A stretch of DNA of 64,000 bases from Pedobacter sp. MC2016-24 (GCF_015223055.1 NZ_JADFBX010000001.1:186001-250000); one strand, 5' to 3'. Counted from the stretch's first letter, positions 33,027 to 41,021 are shown. The notes: generated from the sequence alone by a model not told the origin. Translations and numbers: made by a program.

Positions 33027-33165
33027 TTATATATACCAGGCATAAACATTCTCCAATGCAGCTGTAAGGAGTAGTATTTGAGCCATAAATTTGCTGGTTT
33101 TGTATCTCTAATATATTAATTTATAGCTAAGCATAAGGACTTGTATATCTTTTTTGTTTTGGGGC

Positions 33166-33717
33166 TCACATAATCTTCTTTTCAACCGACATACTTATCC
33201 AGTAAATTCCCATCTGCCCCCTGTTATCCATTACGCCTTTTGGCAACTGATTTTTAGGACAGCTTAAAATGGAAGTATCTACCCCTTTTACAAATGCAGT
33301 TAAGGCTTCAAGTTTATTTTCTGAAAATGGAAGTATCGTGTAGTCCCAACTGGAATAAAAAGACAACATCCAATTAAATTCTGAATCGATTTTTCCATCG
33401 ATTAAATATTGATTTAAAATGGAATACGATTCAGATACGATTGTATTGTCAAGATCTTCAATTCCTGTATAACAACTGGGCTCCACCTGTGCATACCAAT
33501 TTAAAAATATCAGCCGCTTTAAGATTTCAAGCTTTGCTGCTTCATCATCAATACGAAGATAAAGTTCAAGATAAGATCTATGGATATTTAGATATTGTTC
33601 AAATATTCCTTCTGTGGAAAGTTTTTCGGTTACAAAGTCCATTGTTCCATTTTGAGATTCAGCATAGTCCCAAATTTCTAATTCTTTATCAGATAAAATG
33701 TCGATTTCGGTTTTCAT
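33166..33717 (-). CDS. Hypothetical helical protein
   Basis: 183 residues from Met at 33717 (MKTEIDILSDKELEIWDYAES); the frame opens eight codons further upstream. It is all-helical with many Trp and Tyr (LIFLNWYAQVEPSCYTGIEDLD; FNWMLSFYSSWDYTILPF). It has no signal peptide. The size, acidity and setting among small diverse genes resemble immunity proteins, but no family is recognised. Confidence 0.65.
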   Translation of the reverse strand: MKTEIDILSDKELEIWDYAESQNGTMDFVTEKLSTEGIFEQYLNIHRSYLELYLRIDDEAAKLEILKRLIFLNWYAQVEPSCYTGIEDLDNTIVSESYSILNQYLIDGKIDSEFNWMLSFYSSWDYTILPFSENKLEALTAFVKGVDTSILSCPKNQLPKGVMDNRGQMGIYWISMSVEKKIM

Positions 33718-33782
33718 AGTATGATCGCTCTTTTCAGGCACTGGAGCTCAATTATTGATATCTTCAATAAAAGCAAAATAGG

Positions 33783-34271
33783 TTATATATTAAGTAACGT
33801 ATTAACTTGCTTCCACTTCGGGTCAAAATCTATTTCGTAGGTAAAAGATACCAATCTGTTTTCTGCCAGACTAACCTTTCTTAAAAATTGCTCGATAGGT
33901 TCATTCTCTTCCGAATAACACTCGATTTCCATTCCTCTATCTGATACCAGCCTAGAAACCAAGTGGCAAATGCATATCCTCTTCAATTCATCTGAAAAGA
34001 AATCCTCAATTGTGCCCATATCCAAGTCGGGACTATTCTCGGCAACTTTATCAGTGAGATCAATACTTATCCCGATATGATAAGGGCAAAATTCTTTGAA
34101 CCCGTACTTTCTATATGATTTATCAACCCAGCCAGTGCCTAGCTTGCCATTTTGCATGGTTAGCTTTAAGAGGGTAAAAGAATGTTTCGGATATATCTGA
34201 TCCGAATATTTTACCATCTCCCAGTCAACCACAGGAGGTTTGTTTCTAAAAAATATGTTTAATAAGTTCAC
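33783..34271 (-). CDS. DUF695-like protein
   Basis: 162 residues. The pattern GWVDKSYRKYGFKEFCPYHIGISIDL, then GTIEDFFSDELKR, SRLVSDRGMEIECYSEENEP and FTYEIDFDPKWKQV, is like DUF695 proteins (FPY.L.I, T..G.RE..FY, DP.W). Such proteins occur in immunity and mobile-element neighbourhoods and have no proven activity. It ends 41 bp before the 33741 frame. Confidence 0.6.
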   Translation of the reverse strand: MNLLNIFFRNKPPVVDWEMVKYSDQIYPKHSFTLLKLTMQNGKLGTGWVDKSYRKYGFKEFCPYHIGISIDLTDKVAENSPDLDMGTIEDFFSDELKRICICHLVSRLVSDRGMEIECYSEENEPIEQFLRKVSLAENRLVSFTYEIDFDPKWKQVNTLLNI

Positions 34272-34293
34272 TTTTTAAGGGGTTTATTGTTAG

Positions 34294-34596
34294 TTATTTA
34301 CGGTTTTTTTTGCTTTCCTCGTTGATCCTCCTGTAAACGAGTTTAACTATCCAATCAAGTTCGCTCTGCTCACACCAATATTCACTTATATATCCATAAG
34401 TCTGGCATGTTGAGACGTTAAAGCCTTCCTCAATGTCATTGTAAAAAACTACCGCATTACCGAAGATTGCGACTACCCAAAATTCTCCGCCTTCGTTTCC
34501 ATATTCTTTTTCCTGCCATTTCTGGGGCGCAATTTTAATCAGGTTCCAAAATTTCAATGGCTCACCTTCGAGTTTGATTCTCCCTTTGAAATCCAT
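34294..34596 (-). CDS. Small hypothetical protein (immunity-like)
   Basis: 100 residues, soluble: FKGRIKLEGEPLKFWNLIKIAPQKWQE, then GGEFWVVAIFGNAVVFYNDIEEGFNVS and a C-terminal helix (LDWIVKLVYRRINEESKK). The alternation of long strands and Trp residues is typical of small SMI1-like or other immunity folds, but no family can be assigned. Its start is 36 bp from the end of the macro-domain gene. Confidence 0.6.
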   Translation of the reverse strand: MDFKGRIKLEGEPLKFWNLIKIAPQKWQEKEYGNEGGEFWVVAIFGNAVVFYNDIEEGFNVSTCQTYGYISEYWCEQSELDWIVKLVYRRINEESKKNRK

Positions 34597-34632
34597 TCTT
34601 CTAATTCAGCTAATGAAATCGGTGTCCACATG

Positions 34633-35100
34633 CTAAAAGTCGTAAACTGTTACTTCAATATTTCTTTCAGCCAAAGCCGATTTGATCAATGGCTCGATTT
34701 TGTCCCATGTACCGCCAGCCAGACCACATCCAATCTTAGGCATATGCACCGTTGCACCAATTTCAGATGCAAACTGGGCAACTTTTTCTAGACCCTTGGA
34801 TATCGCCTCGTACCGAATTGGTGCATTTCCCATTTCGTCTTTGTTTATTTTATGTTGGCCAATCAGGTTCGCAATCCAAAGGTCGTCTTCAACTTTCACG
34901 AACTGGACTTAGCCAAGGGAGAAACCAGTTTTTGATTTGGACCACTCACGATATCTCTTTTCTGGTTCTTTCCAGCGTTTTGAGATTGCCATTACAAAAC
35001 CTTTTCCCCACCCGCCGATATCGTTGCAAACGTGTACAATAATCTTGTTACCGCTATATGCAGGATTAGTGGCGTCGCCCGTTAGATAGTTAATATCCAT
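34633..35100 (-). pseudogene. Macro-domain (ADP-ribose-binding) gene with an in-frame stop
   Basis: One frame runs from the ATG at 35100 to 34633 and encodes a 155-codon macro domain, broken by a single TAA at 34909-34911. The first part has MDINYLTGDATNPAYSGNKIIVHVCNDIGGWGKG (ADP-ribose loop); the second has NLIGQHKINKD, IRYEAISKGLEKVA and HMPKIGCGLAGGTWDKI. TAA sits where related proteins usually have Gln, so a CAA to TAA change is likely. Intact relatives hydrolyse ADP-ribose-1''-phosphate or remove ADP-ribose from proteins or DNA. The domain is a remnant unless the stop is read through. Confidence 0.8.
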
Positions 35101-35122
35101 TTATTCTATTAAAGAAGTTGAT

Positions 35123-35443
35123 CTATTTCGTGTGCTTAGCCTTATTCACCCCAATCATGCTGATTATCTTCTTTTCTGTTTCTGCCTGTATCACATTGAT
35201 GATCAGATTTGGGTCAATATTTAGTATGTATGCTAAACGTAGTATTTCAGAAACGGTGAACTTTTCCGGATCAGCCAACTTTACAGAATACCGTTCCGAA
35301 TTGATGCCTAACAATTTAATAATCTTAGTCGGATACAACTCAGAAATATCATACATCTTTTTGATCTTGTTGGTTTCAAACATTGCGCCTATTGACGAAA
35401 GGTCTTTTTCGGGATTATTATTGTTGTTTTTCCAATTAGCCAT
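35123..35443 (-). CDS. Small XRE-like hypothetical protein
   Basis: 106 residues. The middle and end (ISELYPTKIIKLLGINSERYSVKLADPEKFTVSEILRLAYILNIDPNLII) resemble a compact Cro/CI-like helix-turn-helix in which the final helix pair LRLAYILNIDP is characteristic. The N-terminus is Asn-rich and disordered. It lies upstream of the macro-domain gene on the same strand and may regulate this cluster. Confidence 0.65.
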   Translation of the reverse strand: MANWKNNNNNPEKDLSSIGAMFETNKIKKMYDISELYPTKIIKLLGINSERYSVKLADPEKFTVSEILRLAYILNIDPNLIINVIQAETEKKIISMIGVNKAKHTK

Positions 35444-35535
35444 ATTACTACGTTTATAACTAAAGTCGTCAATAGATTACTATTCATTTATAAAAAAGAA
35501 CTATTAGTAAATTTAAAAATACGAATAGTTTGTTT

Positions 35536-35560
35536 TTGTCTGGACTTTTCACTACGTTTG
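35536..35560 (+). promoter_or_regulatory. Promoter of the HEPN operon
   Basis: TACGTTTG at 35553-35560 matches the -7 consensus TAnnTTTG, with TTG at 35536-35538 in the -33 region. Transcription would begin near 35567 and include the whole structured leader 35626-35790 before the HEPN start at 35819. Confidence 0.65.
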
Positions 35561-35625
35561 GGTATGAAAGAATAAAGAATTATTTTTAGCGATTACTTCA
35601 CAAAATATTGAAGCATTCGCACTTC

Positions 35626-35790
35626 GAGTCTCGTCTTAGAAACCTGAGAAATTTCAAATGGATACGAGAGGTAAGTGTAGTGCTCACGTCATAGGCGTGA
35701 GCCTGCTTTTCCGTATCCAAGGCTTCTCAGGGCCACTAAGACGGGAAGTGGGTTTCACGCCTTATTTTGTGCCGTCCACTTCCAAGACTC
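35626..35790 (+). ncRNA. Structured leader RNA: predicted three-way junction
   Basis: Exact complementary blocks nest without gaps. P1: GAGTCT 35626-35631 with AGACTC 35785-35790. P2: CGTCTTAG 35632-35639 with CTAAGACG 35736-35743, continued by CCTGAGAA/TTCTCAGG (35643/35724), TGGATACG/CGTATCCA (35659/35712) and GCTCACG/CGTGAGC (35682/35696). P3: GGAAGTGG 35744-35751 with CCACTTCC 35776-35783. Only one base is unpaired at the junction. An alternative stem, CACTTC 35620-35625 with GAAGTG 35745-35750, competes with P3, so switching is possible. It starts after a promoter and ends 28 bp before the HEPN gene. It may be a regulator or a substrate of that protein; not a family I recognise. Confidence 0.7.
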
Positions 35791-35818
35791 ATTCGAAAGA
35801 AATTTAAATGAGATCAAT

Positions 35819-36730
35819 ATGGAACCAAAATTATCACGAGAGGCCGAACACACTGTCCATTTCAGGGAATTTATCCAACGACTTGCCCAGAAGTTCGAAC
35901 CGCTACAGATCTTCAGCTTTTCGCAGAACAGCTACACTAATAATTCCCAAGGCTGCTTTAATGACAATCAATGCTATTTTAAATGCGACTATTGCCTATT
36001 GGTAGTTACCGAAACTGCAACCCGAATAGATTATGAAATGCAGGATTTCGCCAACAGCTATTACCAGCATGGAACGATTACTGTGATCTCCCATGGCTGG
36101 CAATCCGTTATGGACGCAGTACAGCAAAACAGCCGCTTTTTTATCAGCGTGCTTACCTATGGAAAACTGCTCTATAGTAAGGATGGACTGTTAGACAGTG
36201 ATCCAATATCTATGTTTATCCCCACAAAGGGCGCGATCAAGGCAATAAGACATTATGAACATCGTATACCGCTGGCTGACGGATTTCTGATGTGCGCATC
36301 CGAATGTCTGGAGAAGGAACAGTTTGGAATATGTGCCTTTATGCTCCATCAGGCCGTAGAACAGACTTGTATCTGTCTGGTGAGGGTTCATATCGCCTAC
36401 CGTTCGGAGTTCCATAACCTTTACCGCCTGCTCCGTTTGTGTCAATGCTTTTCTGAAAAGCCTTTTCAGCTTTTCCTGTCTACTCCCGAAGATGAGCGGT
36501 TATTTGATGTAATGGCAAAAAGTTATTCTGGTTCACGTTATAAAGATGATTTTACGGTTTCCAGGCAGGATGCAGAGCGTCTTTATCAACTGGTCGCATC
36601 TTTTCTTTTGCTGGCAAAGGAGATGTGCAACGAAAAAATAGAACTGCTGGCTAAATCGGCATCAGATTATGCAGTCTTAAAAAACGCTGATCATGTACAG
36701 ATCGAAAAAATATTACAGACCAATATTTGA
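35819..36730 (+). CDS. HEPN-domain protein with degenerate nucleotidyltransferase-like N-terminus
   Basis: 303 residues. The N-terminal ~130 residues (FREFIQRLAQKFEPLQIFSF ... CDYCLLVVTE ... ITVISHGWQSVMDAVQQNSRFFISVLTYGKLLYSKDG) follow the fold pattern of minimal nucleotidyltransferases but lack a GS...DxD active site. The C-terminal part (~150-280) is a HEPN bundle: CASECLEKEQFGICAFMLHQAVEQTCICLVRVH, then YRSEFHNLYRLL with Arg and His in R-x3-H spacing, a variant of the RNase motif. HEPN proteins often cut RNA in toxin-antitoxin and defence systems. It is translated from a structured leader and is followed after 4 bp by a helical protein. Confidence 0.75.
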   Translation: MEPKLSREAEHTVHFREFIQRLAQKFEPLQIFSFSQNSYTNNSQGCFNDNQCYFKCDYCLLVVTETATRIDYEMQDFANSYYQHGTITVISHGWQSVMDAVQQNSRFFISVLTYGKLLYSKDGLLDSDPISMFIPTKGAIKAIRHYEHRIPLADGFLMCASECLEKEQFGICAFMLHQAVEQTCICLVRVHIAYRSEFHNLYRLLRLCQCFSEKPFQLFLSTPEDERLFDVMAKSYSGSRYKDDFTVSRQDAERLYQLVASFLLLAKEMCNEKIELLAKSASDYAVLKNADHVQIEKILQTNI

Positions 36731-36734
36731 AAAT

Positions 36735-37322
36735 ATGAATAAGCAGACAAAAGATACATCAGATAACAGGATTGTTTATCTTGACAATGATGAAATAACA
36801 GATCCGATAAAAGTGGTATACGATTTTTTCAGTCACTCATGGTTGCCCAATCATTTGAAGATGCTGAAACGCTGGCGAAACGATGCAGCACTTGAATCCG
36901 AAGAATCAAAAAAATGTAGCCCAGACTACCTTGTTTATAATTACGAACTGACCATAAAGCTGATAGAGGCCGCCTGGCTATTAAAGAGCCATAAGCTTGG
37001 AAGACTTGACTTCGATGACAAACAGGAAAGTAATATCGCAAAATGGTACATCAAAACGGAAAGGAAGAAGCTAAGGGATTATCCAGAAAATCTGAGCATT
37101 CGGGAGATCGTAAAGCCTTCATCTGTACTAAAGAAAATGTTCAAGATCTATAAACTGGACGTATACAAAAAAATCCTGAACACATGGCTTCACGAAGCGC
37201 TGAGTACCTCCTTTATGGAAGAAAGCCTGTCCAAATCTGAAGTAATCACAGTTTACGAACAATTGGTCAAACTGTTCGAGGCTAGGTGGCTGATTAGTCA
37301 GCGGATCAAGACAGACGCTTAA
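36735..37322 (+). CDS. Helical partner of the HEPN protein
   Basis: 195 residues from Met at 36735, four bases after the HEPN stop; the frame is also open from 36693. All-helical: PIKVVYDFFSHSWLPNHLKMLKRWRNDAA, DYLVYNYELTIKLIEAAWLLKSH, and two repeats of an EAxWL-type helix (IKLIEAAWLL at ~80, LVKLFEARWLI at ~183). No catalytic motif is seen. In a toxin-antitoxin reading it could be the antitoxin or scaffold of the HEPN protein; that is inference from operon structure. Confidence 0.7.
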   Translation: MNKQTKDTSDNRIVYLDNDEITDPIKVVYDFFSHSWLPNHLKMLKRWRNDAALESEESKKCSPDYLVYNYELTIKLIEAAWLLKSHKLGRLDFDDKQESNIAKWYIKTERKKLRDYPENLSIREIVKPSSVLKKMFKIYKLDVYKKILNTWLHEALSTSFMEESLSKSEVITVYEQLVKLFEARWLISQRIKTDA

Positions 37323-37532
37323 ATTCATTTCAACTGCCTCTAACCGTCCAAACTTTAGCTCGGTATGTTGGGCATGAATAAAGTATCATACTTTTAGCTT
37401 TTAACTTGCTCAACTGGAACATTCAATAATAAATATAAACTACTATATTCGTTCATAAATGTCCAAGGCCAATAGGATTTTCAAATACACTTTTTATAAG
37501 CCACTCAAAACCCATATCTGTAAAACGTATTT

Positions 37533-38279
37533 ATGAAACGCATACTTTATTTAATTTTGTTATTAGTATCATTAACCAGTTGCGGACATACTCAAACAAA
37601 CACTTCACACGAAAAACTAACAGGTAATATTAAAAACGACTTGAAGCTTCTGTTGCCAACTGGAACGATTAATGCGGATGTTATGGATGGGGTTCTCCAA
37701 GAACCTAGGCAGATTGAATTATCAAAAAAACTTCAGTCTGCTGTAAAGCAAAATTATGCTTGGTTTGTAGATTATATGAAAACTGTTCCTCAAGGTCAAC
37801 CAATGCCTTATCACATAAACCTAGGGGTAACAAAAGAAGAATATGCTGAACTTATGGGTTTTATGGACAATATAGAAGTAATTTCTACAGGAACTCAACA
37901 AATTTCAATACAGAACAAAGATGACATAATACATTTTAAATCAGATAATAAGCTTTCCTTGTTAGATTCATTAAAAATAGATTTGAAGAATAATGTTGTA
38001 CTGTTTGGCCATTTAAAGTTGCCATTTGGAGATACTTTAAATATAATATCCAATAAAAACGCTTTAAAGAGTAAGTGGACAGGATATAGCTGGATTTTAG
38101 AGCAACCAAAAGATTTAAATCCGGAGGAACTGAAAGATTTAAATAATCTAAAAATGAAACAATATAAACTCACTATAGGAAAACTCGAGAAGAACGGAAA
38201 AACATATATGAGTTTGAAAGGAAGAGAAATTGAAAATGGGGTCAGAACGGTAGACTTCGAGATACCTGTTCAATTTTAA
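37533..38279 (+). CDS. Hypothetical lipoprotein
   Basis: 248 residues with a lipoprotein signal, ILLLVSLTSCGH (lipobox LTSC, Cys17). The mature part mixes helices and strands (NYAWFVDYMKTVPQGQPMPYHINLGVTKEEYAELMGFMDN; GYSWILEQPKDLNPEELKDLNNLKMKQYKLTIG) without known motifs. It has its own spacer of 210 bp upstream, and a decayed noncoding stretch follows it (38280-38448). Confidence 0.7.
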   Translation: MKRILYLILLLVSLTSCGHTQTNTSHEKLTGNIKNDLKLLLPTGTINADVMDGVLQEPRQIELSKKLQSAVKQNYAWFVDYMKTVPQGQPMPYHINLGVTKEEYAELMGFMDNIEVISTGTQQISIQNKDDIIHFKSDNKLSLLDSLKIDLKNNVVLFGHLKLPFGDTLNIISNKNALKSKWTGYSWILEQPKDLNPEELKDLNNLKMKQYKLTIGKLEKNGKTYMSLKGREIENGVRTVDFEIPVQF

Positions 38280-38448
38280 TAGGTTTACTTGTAACAACGG
38301 TTTGGCATAAGTTGCGAAAATTTAACCTCAGCTTGTTATATTGAATAAAAATTTAACGCAAGCATGTCACCTTCGCCACGTTTCAGGGTATTTGATGCCA
38401 TTCGTGAGCTTACCTTTCAATTAGCAAACCTGCAAACGTCAAAGAGAA

Positions 38449-39174
38449 ATGAACACTGAACTACACGATATAAAAACTAACATTAAAATAGGTGAACAAA
38501 TTTTTGAAGCCGTTCCAAGTAGCCTTAAACCGAAGTGGGCGGGAATAATTTTAAATAAATTCAATAGATATATCACAGAAATTCCAGAAATAAAAGAACT
38601 AACTGAAATAATTAAAAAGTCTGATCGCTGGCATGAAGCCCATGAACAATTTGGCTTAATCAGACGTTTTTTACTGGACAACACAAATTATACGCCCCAA
38701 GAATATATACTTTTAGCAGAAAGTATTGCCAAAATCACTTACAATTCATCACGGGAGCCTGCACCATTTGACTTCGATAGCGGTTATTACGTTCCAAGTT
38801 TAGCCCTAAAGGCAGCAGAGTTTTTTCAGGATGAAAGGCTTCAAGAGGATATAAAAACAACTTTACTTTTATTTAGCCGAAATAAAAACCTAAAGACAGA
38901 TTTATCAAAAGCGCGAGAGATTCTCCTTTATCAACAAATAGACGATATACTTTGGTACGATTGGGATCCAATAGGAATTAATGATATGGCACCGAGCGAT
39001 GAATATCAAAGCTACACGCCTCAAATCTTTGGTCTTGTCAAATCAAATACTGATAGAATGTTCATTGCAAAGACTTTGTTCAAGATTGAAACCTACAATA
39101 TGGGATTGGCAGGAAATATAGAAAAATGCTTAAGGATTGCCGATAAGATTCTGGCTATAGATATGGAAAACTAA
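38449..39174 (+). CDS. Hypothetical protein with DUF1871-like C-terminal domain
   Basis: 241 residues. The N-terminal ~150 residues are helical (GIILNKFNRYITEIPEIKELTEIIKKSDRW) with no known motif. The C-terminal ~75 residues (LYQQIDDILWYDWDPIGINDMAPSDEYQSYTPQIFGLVKSN ... AKTLFKIETYNMGLAGN) carry the WDPIG...DEY.Y motif of a small helical domain common in proteins of the immunity class and described as DUF1871-like. Role unknown. Confidence 0.7.
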   Translation: MNTELHDIKTNIKIGEQIFEAVPSSLKPKWAGIILNKFNRYITEIPEIKELTEIIKKSDRWHEAHEQFGLIRRFLLDNTNYTPQEYILLAESIAKITYNSSREPAPFDFDSGYYVPSLALKAAEFFQDERLQEDIKTTLLLFSRNKNLKTDLSKAREILLYQQIDDILWYDWDPIGINDMAPSDEYQSYTPQIFGLVKSNTDRMFIAKTLFKIETYNMGLAGNIEKCLRIADKILAIDMEN

Positions 39175-39237
39175 ACTTCCCATATTGTACTACAATTCTT
39201 TGCGTAGACACCAGATAATGATTGGAAGGTTGCGCTG

Positions 39238-39753
39238 GTGAAATGTGAAGAGCATATTAAATGGAAGTTGAAACAAAAGACGCTGTCTGGAGCTCATGCG
39301 GCAGCTAACTTAGGCGCTGATCCGATAGAGCATTATTTAGGCATCGCTTATGAGAAAGTGCTAACCGCAGAGTGGGAATGGAAAGACGAGTTTACCTTAT
39401 CGCAGCAGTTGATAAGGATTGCTGATAGTTATATCAGTAAAGAAGTCGTTAAAGCAACATCCCCTAAAGGACAAGCGTTAAAGATAGAATACACTGATAT
39501 TGAAGAAGAATTTTATGATCTAGCAGAACCTCCAAATGATGAGAATGAAAACCAGCAAATGGATAATAGATTAAAGCAGATAGAAGACGCTGCTGCTGGG
39601 GATGAAAATTTAGAATTTATGATCGAAGGATTAAAAGAGGGAAAGAAAAGATCAGATATAGCTGAATTATTAGGAATTAATGTCCGGCAGCTGGATAAAT
39701 TAAGAGAAAAGCTAATGCGACGGGTTCAAAAAACACAATCTTCAACAAATTAA
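39238..39753 (+). CDS. Sigma-like HTH protein, probably 5'-truncated
   Basis: 171 codons from a GTG at 39238; the same frame is conserved-looking back to 39208 (TPDNDWKVAL) and then meets a TAG, so the normal start is probably missing. The body (CEEHIKWKLKQKTLSGAHAAANLGADPIEHYLGIAYEKVL, WEWKDEFTLSQQLIRIADSYIS) and the C-terminal sigma-4-like helix-turn-helix (EGLKEGKKRSDIAELLGINVRQLDKLREKLMRRV) fit a sigma-like regulator family of Bacteroidota mobile elements. It forms an operon with the next, frameshifted gene. Confidence 0.65.
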   Translation: MKCEEHIKWKLKQKTLSGAHAAANLGADPIEHYLGIAYEKVLTAEWEWKDEFTLSQQLIRIADSYISKEVVKATSPKGQALKIEYTDIEEEFYDLAEPPNDENENQQMDNRLKQIEDAAAGDENLEFMIEGLKEGKKRSDIAELLGINVRQLDKLREKLMRRVQKTQSSTN

Positions 39754-39754
39754 C

Positions 39755-40160
39755 ATGGCAACGTTAAACGCAAAGCAAGTTTTGAGTAATCTATACGGGT
39801 TAATGATGGAGATCAACTATCACCGTTTAGATGAAGAAGTTTTAGAAGAACTTCAACAAAAATCAAATAGGCAAGTAGATAAACATTTAATAAAGGTCAA
39901 ACAATTATCAGCAAAACTAAGCTCTGGAAAACAAAGACCGCTTTCAAAAAGCACTCGCCCAGATAGCAAAACTTAGAGAAAAAGGCCTAGACGAATTAAA
40001 AAAGTTATTAAATCCACAGGAAGCAGGTCAATTAGTGCCACTGTTCAGGAAATTTGATGAACTGACCAAGGATGACGAAAAATCTATCTTAGAGGATCAG
40101 GAACTACTCCTCCTGATAGAAATCCTAAAAAATAAGCTTGATAATGATCCAGAGCAATAA
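39755..40160 (+). pseudogene. Frameshifted helical protein gene
   Basis: The ATG at 39755 follows the upstream stop by one base. The first frame (MATLNAKQVLSNLYGLMME ... LIKVKQLSAKLSSGKQR) stops at 39976. From about 39931 another frame continues ALENKDRFQKALAQIAKL, LDELKKLLNPQEAGQLVPLF and ends in TAA at 40160. Together they make one ~135-residue helical protein, so a one-base shift occurred near 39925-39932. It is the last gene before core 3. Confidence 0.7.
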
Positions 40161-40181
40161 CCCTTTAAAAGCTGCTTTACT

Positions 40182-40235
40182 TGATAGCAATTGCAACTAA
40201 AAAATACAGACAAAAAGGTGAGTAATTCGGTGAGT
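40182..40235 (+). repeat. Right-end repeat 3 of the tRNA-Lys islands
   Basis: ATAGCAATTGCAACTAAAA at 40184-40202 is a diverged copy of the 28617 and 29764 repeats. GTGAGTAATTCGGTGAGT lies at 40218-40235, 75 bp (start to start) before core 3, as at core 2. Confidence 0.75.
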
Positions 40236-40292
40236 CGCTTTTTAAAAACCTTCCAGATAGTCATTAAACGCTGAAAATTGAACGAAGTTCAC

Positions 40293-40308
40293 ATCCCAGC
40301 GGGATCAC
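40293..40308 (+). repeat. Attachment core 3 (outer attR)
   Basis: ATCCCAGCGGGATCAC, identical to the tRNA-Lys 3' end and to core 2. It marks the outer right boundary of the tandem islands. Confidence 0.85.
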
Positions 40309-40309
40309 T

Positions 40310-40339
40310 AAAAAGCCTCAATGTAAATTGAGGCTTTTT
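40310..40339 (+). terminator. Ancestral tRNA-Lys terminator behind core 3
   Basis: AAAAAGCCTCAAT (40310-40322) pairs perfectly with ATTGAGGCTTTTT (40327-40339) around GTAA. It probably followed tRNA-Lys before the islands entered. Confidence 0.8.
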
Positions 40340-40351
40340 ATTTTGGAATCA

Positions 40352-40747
40352 TCATTTATTACTAAACTTTAGGGTATCTACTTGCACATTTCTGTTCCGG
40401 GCCTTGCGGAAAATCTGAAATATCGATTTTTCAAAATCTCCCTTTTCGCTGTTTGAGGACCTCAGCGAAGACTTACGCTTCGTTGCATCTACAGGTTTCT
40501 CAACACCCGGAAGAATTGTATGGCTGCCATCTGGATTTACCAGGACATTACCAACAATCACCGAATGCGTCCCGTTTGAATTGACAATGACGTTACCCGC
40601 CACAACTGAATGGGTGCCATCAGGATTGACAATGACATTTCCTGTCACAACGGAATGACTGCCATCCGGATTTACTATTACCTGCGTCCTTCCCACCTGA
40701 TGGGTCAGGAAAAGTACCAGAGCGGTACATAAAATTGATTTGATCAT
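40352..40747 (-). CDS. Secreted protein with four NPDGxHSV repeats
   Basis: 131 residues from Met at 40747 (MIKSILCTALVLFLTHQVGRTQ, a signal peptide); the frame opens 15 codons earlier. Residues ~22-90 hold four tandem 17-residue units VIVNPDGSHSVVTGN, VIVNPDGTHSVVAGN, VIVNSNGTHSVIVGN and VLVNPDGSHTILPG. The tail is basic (RSSNSEKGD, FRKARNRN). Each repeat would make a beta hairpin around the DG turn. Function unknown; probably periplasmic or exported. Confidence 0.75.
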   Translation of the reverse strand: MIKSILCTALVLFLTHQVGRTQVIVNPDGSHSVVTGNVIVNPDGTHSVVAGNVIVNSNGTHSVIVGNVLVNPDGSHTILPGVEKPVDATKRKSSLRSSNSEKGDFEKSIFQIFRKARNRNVQVDTLKFSNK

Positions 40748-40846
40748 AAGATTTAATATTTGTGTGTATGATAAAAGTAACGAAAATTCCATCTATTTCA
40801 AAATACCCAAATCACAACGCAATACATGCTGATTTAGCCAGATGTC

Positions 40847-40981
40847 CTAAATCTTTTCAAAATACTTTCCGCCAAATTTATACTGTATTTTGCTTTTGGT
40901 TACCCTGCCATCGCTACTGATCAGCGGAATTAAAATCGTATTGTTCTTTCGATCATACAGTAATAATACGTATGTCTTCAT
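40847..40981 (-). CDS. Possible 44-residue protein
   Basis: ATG at 40981 to TAG at 40847: MKTYVLLLYDRKNNTILIPLIS then GRVTKSKIQYKFGGKYFEKI. Two beta strands and a basic end look protein-like. It lies between two envelope genes on the same strand, 40 bp after the lipoprotein start side. No family recognised. Confidence 0.4.
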   Translation of the reverse strand: MKTYVLLLYDRKNNTILIPLISSDGRVTKSKIQYKFGGKYFEKI

Positions 40982-41021
40982 TGGTATGGTATTTATGCGG
41001 AGCTGTTAAAATGCAAAAAAA

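Noticed and set aside
38281..38448. The sequence TAACAACGGTTTGGCATAAGTTGCG-like region after the lipoprotein gene as another cassette end
   Set aside because: It resembles known Bacteroidota spacer repeats, but no complementary partner lies at the other end of either neighbouring gene, so I do not call a cassette.
2224..40235. A CRISPR array from the recurring GTGAGT 18-mers
   Set aside because: Only four copies spread over 38 kb, located at island ends and not separated by uniform spacers.
40445..40690. A tandem DNA repeat array such as a minisatellite or CRISPR
   Set aside because: The periodicity is 51 bp in frame and encodes the protein repeats VIVNPDGxHSV; it is coding.
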